From: Clostridium culturomicium
GTDB taxonomy: Bacteria > Bacillota > Clostridia > Clostridiales > Clostridiaceae
Assembly (NCBI RefSeq): GCF_000821305.1
Contig: NZ_CCXK01000014.1
Location: forward strand, 563,017-627,016
Direction: 5' to 3'
DNA length: 64,000 nucleotides
Made by a program: the position numbers and the translations under genes. Under the pieces are notes generated by a model. That model saw only the letters and a program-made list of their open reading frames with translations. It did no database searches and was not told the origin of the DNA. This document shows, piece after piece, positions 59,073 through 64,000 of the stretch. Within the stretch, counting starts at the first letter, position 1; the number at the start of each line of letters is the position of its first letter.

Positions 59073-60314
59073 TTAATTTTTCATATAGTTTTCTATATCT
59101 TCTACAGATTTTATTATATTTTTAGATAAATTCACATATCCATCCTCTGTAACTAATATATCATCTTCTATTCTAATTCCAATTTTTTCCTCTTCAATAT
59201 ATAATCCTGGCTCATCAGTAATAATCATACCTGCCTTTAGCTCTATACCTCTCGGACCAACATCATGGGTATCAAGTCCTAATGGGTGTGCAACTCCATG
59301 GTAATAATATCTGTCTATCTCTGAATCTTCTTTTATAAGGCCTATAGCTTTGCAGCCTTCTGATAAAACTGCTTTTGCAGTCTTTTGTAAGTCTAAAGTT
59401 GTTACACCAGGCTTTACGGCTTTCATAACTTCTTCATTAGCTTTTAAAACTATGTTATAGATGGCTTTCTGTCTTTCCGTAAATTTACCATTAACCGGAA
59501 ATGTTCTGCTTATATCTGCATTATAATATTTATATTGTGCACCTAAATCAAGTAATAATAAATCCCCATCAGCCGTTTTAGAATTATTCTCTCCATAATG
59601 AAGGATTGTACCATTAACTCCCGCCGCTGCAATGGTTGGAAATGCAAAATCTTTAATTCCATTTCTTTTAAGTTCAAAATCAAAATATGCTTCTATTTCA
59701 TATTCCATCATACCTGGTTTAGCATTTTTCATCATTGATAAAATACCTGTATTGGTAACTTCTATTGCTTTAGTGATTAGCTCAACCTCCTCCTTAGATT
59801 TTACCGTTCTAAGCAATGCAATTTCATGATATATATTTTTTATTCTTATGTATGGATATTTATCAAGCATTTTTTTTGCAAAATCTTGTGCTTCTGTTGA
59901 AGCCATCTTAAACTCTTGTCTTTCTAAATCTAAATATATATTTTCAACATTAATTCTACTTAAATAACTTCCAACAGTATCATTAAAATCCTTTATATAT
60001 TTAACATCTGTTAAGCCTGAAATCTCATTAACTTCATTAGCACTAATAGTTTTTCCTACCCATTTTTCCATTACTGGATCACTTTCTTGTATAAATAAAT
60101 GCTCAATAATTTTATCCTCATCTTTTATAATCATTAGTATTACTTTTGATTCATCAATACCTGTAAGATAATAGAAATTTCTATTTGGTGTAAATTTATA
60201 TGTCTCATCAGCAGACTTATAAGGTGCTTGTCCTGCGAAAAGTATTAAAATAGAACCATTGTGAAGCTTCTCTGAAATTTTTCTTCTGTTTGAGATAAAA
60301 AACTCTTTATTCAT
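59073..60314 (-). CDS. Xaa-Pro aminopeptidase (M24 family)
   Basis: A 413-residue aminopeptidase P-type enzyme that releases N-terminal residues before proline. The N-domain carries APYKSADETYKFTPNRNFYYLTG in two pieces, a signature of this clade. The catalytic M24 domain has the metal ligands in DLGAQYKYYNADISRTFPV, HPLGLDTHDVG and DEPGLYIEEEKIGIRIEDD. The ATG has AAAGGGGG upstream. A tandem 16-bp repeat lies just ahead of it. Confidence 0.92.
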   Translation of the reverse strand: MNKEFFISNRRKISEKLHNGSILILFAGQAPYKSADETYKFTPNRNFYYLTGIDESKVILMIIKDEDKIIEHLFIQESDPVMEKWVGKTISANEVNEISGLTDVKYIKDFNDTVGSYLSRINVENIYLDLERQEFKMASTEAQDFAKKMLDKYPYIRIKNIYHEIALLRTVKSKEEVELITKAIEVTNTGILSMMKNAKPGMMEYEIEAYFDFELKRNGIKDFAFPTIAAAGVNGTILHYGENNSKTADGDLLLLDLGAQYKYYNADISRTFPVNGKFTERQKAIYNIVLKANEEVMKAVKPGVTTLDLQKTAKAVLSEGCKAIGLIKEDSEIDRYYYHGVAHPLGLDTHDVGPRGIELKAGMIITDEPGLYIEEEKIGIRIEDDILVTEDGYVNLSKNIIKSVEDIENYMKN

Positions 60315-60603
60315 TTATATTCCCCCTTTAAAATAAATCTTTAATCATGTTTACTTTATCAACTTATTACTTTATTAACTTATTAAACCCACAAATATTA
60401 TTACAAAATTTAATTACACATACTCATTTGTTATAACTTTAAAATCTTAAATTATAACTATAAGTAGAATTTTTATTAGATATAAATTTTAAATACCTAA
60501 TAGACTACTCTAATAATATTACCTTTTTTTATTATTAAATATATTTTATACCAATATTTTAATTTTAATATAATCACTGAAAATATGCAATTATTTAGAG
60601 TTG
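60315..60603. other. AT-rich spacer with a tandem repeat upstream of the peptidase gene
   Basis: Mostly featureless AT-rich DNA. It holds a 16-bp tandem duplication (60354-60369 and 60370-60385, one mismatch) that falls near the peptidase promoter region. I see no gene, RNA gene or strong promoter. Confidence 0.45.
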
Positions 60604-60613
60604 CTAAATAATT
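60589..60613 (-). terminator. Possible terminator of the small unknown gene
   Basis: A perfect 10-bp A/T-rich stem (60589-60598 / 60604-60613) with a 5-nt loop, 14 bp after the stop. The U-tract on the minus strand is poor (GCATATTTTC). Confidence 0.45.
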
Positions 60614-60626
60614 ATTAACTTTGAAA

Positions 60627-60860
60627 TTATCTTCTTTTTGATGCTAAAATACGATATCCTCTTTCAAATTGCTGTCTATCAATAATATCAAACTTATCAC
60701 TTTCTAAAATGGAGCATAGAACCTTTACGTCATCTTCACCAGTATCCTGCATATCTATTTGGAAATTATCAGTTGCTCCTATTATCCCCATATAATCATG
60801 AATATAGCTGTAATCACTTAGGTTAATGCCTCCTGATATATTCATTCTATAATCAGACAT
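60627..60860 (-). CDS. Small protein of unknown function
   Basis: A 77-residue soluble acidic protein with a basic tail (ILASKRR), starting MSDYRMNISGGINLSDYSYI. There are no cysteines apart from one near residue 50, no signal peptide, and no motif I can name. The ATG has AAAGGGGGCC upstream and codon use is like that of neighbours. A small protein of this general kind seems common in clostridia, but I cannot give a function. Confidence 0.7.
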   Translation of the reverse strand: MSDYRMNISGGINLSDYSYIHDYMGIIGATDNFQIDMQDTGEDDVKVLCSILESDKFDIIDRQQFERGYRILASKRR

Positions 60861-60973
60861 AATTGGCCCCCTTTCATATTTAGTTAAGGTTAATCTTTAT
60901 TACTAAATAAAAGTATAATTTAATAATATGATAACCTTATTTTCAAAAAATAACCTAGAAATAAATAAATTTA

Positions 60974-61014
60974 TAAAAAAATAACCTATGGAATGAAATT
61001 CTCACTCCATAGGT
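60974..61014 (-). terminator. Terminator of the EF-G-like gene
   Basis: A perfect 9-bp stem ACCTATGGA/TCCATAGGT (60984-60992 / 61006-61014), a 13-nt loop, and on the minus strand TATTTTTTT. It lies about 37 bp after the stop. Confidence 0.88.
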
Positions 61015-61050
61015 ATCTCTATTTCATATTTAAAACTTTGTAACTTGAAT

Positions 61051-63126
61051 TTACGCTTCTTTTTTAATATCAGCTATTATTTTATTTACTATGTCATTAG
61101 GAACTTCTTCATATCTTTCAAATTTTGTACGGAAGGTTCCTCTTGCACCAGTAATACTTCTTAAATCAGTTGCATAGCTGTATAATTCTGATTGAGGTAC
61201 CTCTCCAATAATTCTCTGCCCTTTAGATACAGGCTCCATCCCAAGAATCCTACCTCTCTTCTTATTAATATCAGCTATAACATCACCCATATAATCATCT
61301 GGAACATCTATTTCAATATACATTATTGGCTCAAGAAGTACTGGCTGAGCATCTTGAAGTCCTTTCTTATATGCTAAAGAAGATGCAACCTTAAATGCCA
61401 TTTCTGATGAATCAACTGGATGGAATGAGCCATCATATAAAGTAGCCTTTAATTTAATAACTGGATATCCCGCTAATACTCCATGAGATATACATTCTCT
61501 AAGTCCTTTTTCTACTGCCGGAATATACTGTCTAGGAACGGCACCACCGACTACAGCATCTACAAATTGTAATTCATCTTCACCATCAATTCTTGGCTCA
61601 AATTTTATCTTAACATCTCCATATTGTCCATGCCCACCAGATTGCTTTTTATGTTTACCTTGAACATCAGCAAGTTTTTTAATTGTTTCTCTATATGGAG
61701 TCTTTGGCACTCTAAGAAGAACCTCCGCACCAAATTTACTTTTTAGTTTACTCACAAGAACCTCTAAATGAGTTGATCCTAAACCTGAAATAACCATTTC
61801 GGCATTTTCTACGTCCCTAGATATTGCAAATGTAGGATCCTCTTCTAACAATCTTGCAAGTCCATTAGAAATCTTATCTTCATCACCTTTTGCATTAGCT
61901 ACTACAGCTCGTGAATAAACTGGTAATGGGAAAGATAGTCTTTCATACACAACAGGTTTATTAGCTGCGCATAACGTATCTCCTGTACTTGTATATTGCA
62001 ACTTAGCTACTGCTCCAATATCTCCAGCTTTAATTTCATTTACTTGATTCTGTTTTTTACCCTTTAGGAAATATAATGAACCTAACTTCTCATCTTTTTC
62101 CTTAGATGAATTATATACTAAACTATCTGATTTAGCAGATCCAGTTATAACTCTAAACATAGATAATTTACCTATAAATGGGTCAACAACAGTTTTAAAT
62201 ACTATTGCGGAGAATGAATCCTCTTCATTAATTTTGACTTCAACCTCATTACCACTTGCATCTTTAGCTGCATATGTTGTATTCTCAACTGGTGATGGGA
62301 AACATTCAACTATATCTTCAAGTAAGGTCTGAATACCAACACCTGTTATAGCTGAACCACACATAATTGGACATATTTCTCCTTTGGATGCCCCCTTTAC
62401 TAATCCTTGATATATCTCTTCATTACTAAGTTTACCTTCTGAAAAATACTTTTCAAGTAATTCTTCATCAGTTTCTGCAATAGCTTCCATTAACATCTGC
62501 TTACACTCATCAACCTTACTAATTAATTCAGTAGGTACTGATGTTTCATCCATAGCATTTGTTTTTGGATTATATAATCTCGCTCTGTTTGATACTATAT
62601 TAACTATACCTTTAAAATCACTTTCTTTACCTATTGGATACTGAATAGGTACTACTGATGTACCAAATTTTTCTTTTAACTGTTCTAATACCTTCTCAAA
62701 GTTGCTATTTTCACGATCTAACTTATTTACAAAGATTGCTCTTGGTAATTTACGATCCATTGCATAATCCCATGCTTTCTCTGTTCCAACTTCAATTCCT
62801 GATACTCCACAAACAGTCATCATTGCCATATCAATGGCGCATAATCCTTCAATAACCTCTCCTTCAAAGTCAAAGTATCCTGGCATATCAACCAAGTTAA
62901 TTTTTACATTATTCCATTCACAGCAAGCTACTGATGTTGAAATAGATACCTGTCTTTTCTTTTCTTCTACATCATAATCACTTACTGTAGTTCCATCTTC
63001 AACTCTTCCAATCCTATCAACTTCCTTAGTCTGATATAACAAATTTTCCATAAGACTTGTTTTGCCTGAACCACCATGGCCAATTAAACCAACGTTTCTT
63101 AGGTTGTTACTTTTATACTCTTTCAT
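61051..63126 (-). CDS. Elongation factor G-like protein (EF-G2-type paralogue)
   Basis: A 691-residue translational GTPase of the EF-G-like clade, not the main EF-G. The P-loop is GHGGSGKT (residues 16-23) instead of AHIDAGKT. The G3 motif is DMPGY (80-84), where normal EF-G has DTPGH, so the catalytic histidine is a tyrosine. The G4 motif NKLD is present at 134-137. Domains II-V are present. Family members of this sort are often called EF-G2 or TetM-related. Their role is unclear, with ribosome binding without fast GTP hydrolysis being one idea. The ATG has GGGGG 9 nt upstream. It is monocistronic. Confidence 0.9.
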   Translation of the reverse strand: MKEYKSNNLRNVGLIGHGGSGKTSLMENLLYQTKEVDRIGRVEDGTTVSDYDVEEKKRQVSISTSVACCEWNNVKINLVDMPGYFDFEGEVIEGLCAIDMAMMTVCGVSGIEVGTEKAWDYAMDRKLPRAIFVNKLDRENSNFEKVLEQLKEKFGTSVVPIQYPIGKESDFKGIVNIVSNRARLYNPKTNAMDETSVPTELISKVDECKQMLMEAIAETDEELLEKYFSEGKLSNEEIYQGLVKGASKGEICPIMCGSAITGVGIQTLLEDIVECFPSPVENTTYAAKDASGNEVEVKINEEDSFSAIVFKTVVDPFIGKLSMFRVITGSAKSDSLVYNSSKEKDEKLGSLYFLKGKKQNQVNEIKAGDIGAVAKLQYTSTGDTLCAANKPVVYERLSFPLPVYSRAVVANAKGDEDKISNGLARLLEEDPTFAISRDVENAEMVISGLGSTHLEVLVSKLKSKFGAEVLLRVPKTPYRETIKKLADVQGKHKKQSGGHGQYGDVKIKFEPRIDGEDELQFVDAVVGGAVPRQYIPAVEKGLRECISHGVLAGYPVIKLKATLYDGSFHPVDSSEMAFKVASSLAYKKGLQDAQPVLLEPIMYIEIDVPDDYMGDVIADINKKRGRILGMEPVSKGQRIIGEVPQSELYSYATDLRSITGARGTFRTKFERYEEVPNDIVNKIIADIKKEA

Positions 63127-63713
63127 AAGGCGTACCCCCTAAAATAAATTTAGTGTGTTAAGTTAATATATTAGTAAATATATTGTTTATTCTACAAAAA
63201 CTTCATTTCTCCTTTAATTATCAGAATATTTATAATATTTAATTAATATGTCCGGTAATTAATTAACATTTTTCTGTTCACTGTATTTACTAAACTATTA
63301 AATAGTTTTACCTTAATAAAGTATCTTATAACATAAATGTTTGTACTTTTTTCAAACTTCAAAGGTTTTTACTAGTTACTTATAACTTAAACACTTCCTT
63401 TATAATTCTATGGGCATCCCCCTAATAATATTTCTTATATTGTACAATTTTTTTCATGTAAATTTATTTATGGTGATATAAAAATAATCCACAGATAAGT
63501 TATTTATGTTTATAATTTAACCACAATATTAGGTTAATTGTTCATAAATATTAATGTGCTTATTACGATATGCTCTAAAAGTAAATGATATCCACAATGA
63601 AAGCTGAATAATGTGTATTTTAAAATATGAAATATTAACTTATCCACACTAATATTAATTTTAATTTATAACTTTAATATATGAATGAGTTCTATTTATG
63701 TAAATTTGGAGTA
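63127..63713. other. Gene-free AT-rich region with DnaA-box-like sites
   Basis: No gene on either strand over about 590 bp. A perfect TTATCCACA DnaA box is at 63640-63648, with one-mismatch variants at 63485-63493, 63517-63525 and 63588-63596, all in plus orientation. This region contains the promoter for the EF-G-like gene on the minus strand (a weak TTGTAG-N18-TAATAT near 63160-63190). Confidence 0.5.
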
Positions 63714-63751
63714 AAAAAATAGAGAGATGAAAATCATCTCTCTATTTTTTT
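63713..63751. terminator. Bidirectional terminator after tRNA-Asn
   Basis: A perfect 18-bp stem (63713-63730 / 63734-63751) with a 3-nt loop, having A and T runs at both ends. It closes the rRNA-tRNA transcript unit on the minus strand. Confidence 0.9.
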
Positions 63752-63843
63752 GTGTTTGATTCATAGCATTAATTTAATAGTTATTCAAAAAAGTAAAAAA
63801 GATAATTCTCATTATCTACTTATACTTAACTATACATAAAAAA

Positions 63844-63918
<75 letters not shown>

Positions 63919-63925
63919 ACATTTA

Positions 63926-64000
63926 CCTGGCAACCACCTACCCTCCCACACAGCTTCCCATGCAGTACTATCGGCCTCTTAATGCTTAACCTTCGTGTTC
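63926..64000 (-). rRNA. 5S rRNA, partial (3' part)
   Basis: The minus strand from the window edge reads GAACACGAAGGTTAAGC at first and ends with GGTGGTTGCCAGG, the 3' region of bacterial 5S rRNA with the CATGGGAAGC and GGGAGGGTAGG parts. About 75 of the expected roughly 117 nt are present; the rest, and presumably 23S and 16S genes, lie beyond the edge. Confidence 0.95.

Noticed and set aside
63127..63713. Chromosome replication origin
   Set aside because: DnaA-box-like sites exist, but there is no dnaA or dnaN nearby and only one perfect box. Kept as a finding, not called as an origin.

Overview
The window is a low-GC, almost entirely leftward (minus-strand) housekeeping block from a Firmicute of the class Clostridia. 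The protein sequences, the AT-rich spacers, the zinc-containing ribosomal proteins, the sigma-H/NYN nuclease/RlmB/ThyX/Mini-III order and the DisA-RadA-ClpC order all point to Clostridium in the strict sense. I do not name a species. Every confident gene is on the minus strand except one small plus-strand gene at 51472-51891, so transcription mostly runs from high to low coordinates.

Read in the direction of transcription, the window opens at its right edge with the 3' part of a 5S rRNA, tRNA-Asn and a terminator. A 0.6-kb gene-free AT-rich stretch with several DnaA-box-like sites follows. Next come a divergent EF-G paralogue, a small unknown protein, an Xaa-Pro peptidase with an ABC exporter, clpC, radA-disA, and yacL-ispD. 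proS follows behind a proline T-box leader, and then mrnC-thyX-rlmB-rae1-sigH. A strong promoter just after sigH drives tRNA-Thr(GGU) plus a first tuf copy. Another drives rpmG-secE-nusG-rplK-rplA, where both rplK and rplA are preceded by an RNA element that looks like the L1 binding site of 23S rRNA. rplJ-rplL has its own promoter and an L10-type leader with an attenuator. rpoB-rpoC has its own promoter and a roughly 200-nt leader.

The str genes (an L7Ae-like protein, rpsL, rpsG, fusA and a second, nearly identical tuf) come next. A complete S10-spc-alpha cluster follows (rpsJ to rplQ, including secY, adk, map and infA), with its own promoter and a GC-richer structured leader. It continues into ecfA1-ecfA2-ecfT-truA, and a perfect consensus promoter then drives rplM-rpsI.

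The leftmost 5 kb is accessory: a DUF3892 protein, a TetR-type regulator with oleate hydratase, and a sodium/phosphate cotransporter-family protein whose promoter carries Pho-box-like repeats.

I found no mobile element, CRISPR array, phage gene or defence system, and no convincing wholly new protein system. The most interesting signals are regulatory: the paired L1 sites, the L10 attenuator, the S10 and rpoB leaders, the Pho-box-like and CtsR-like repeats, the 25-bp perfect palindrome by oleate hydratase, the conserved duplicate tuf genes, and an EF-G paralogue lacking the catalytic histidine. About sixteen start codons have been moved inward from the longest open frame to agree with ribosome binding sites and family lengths.
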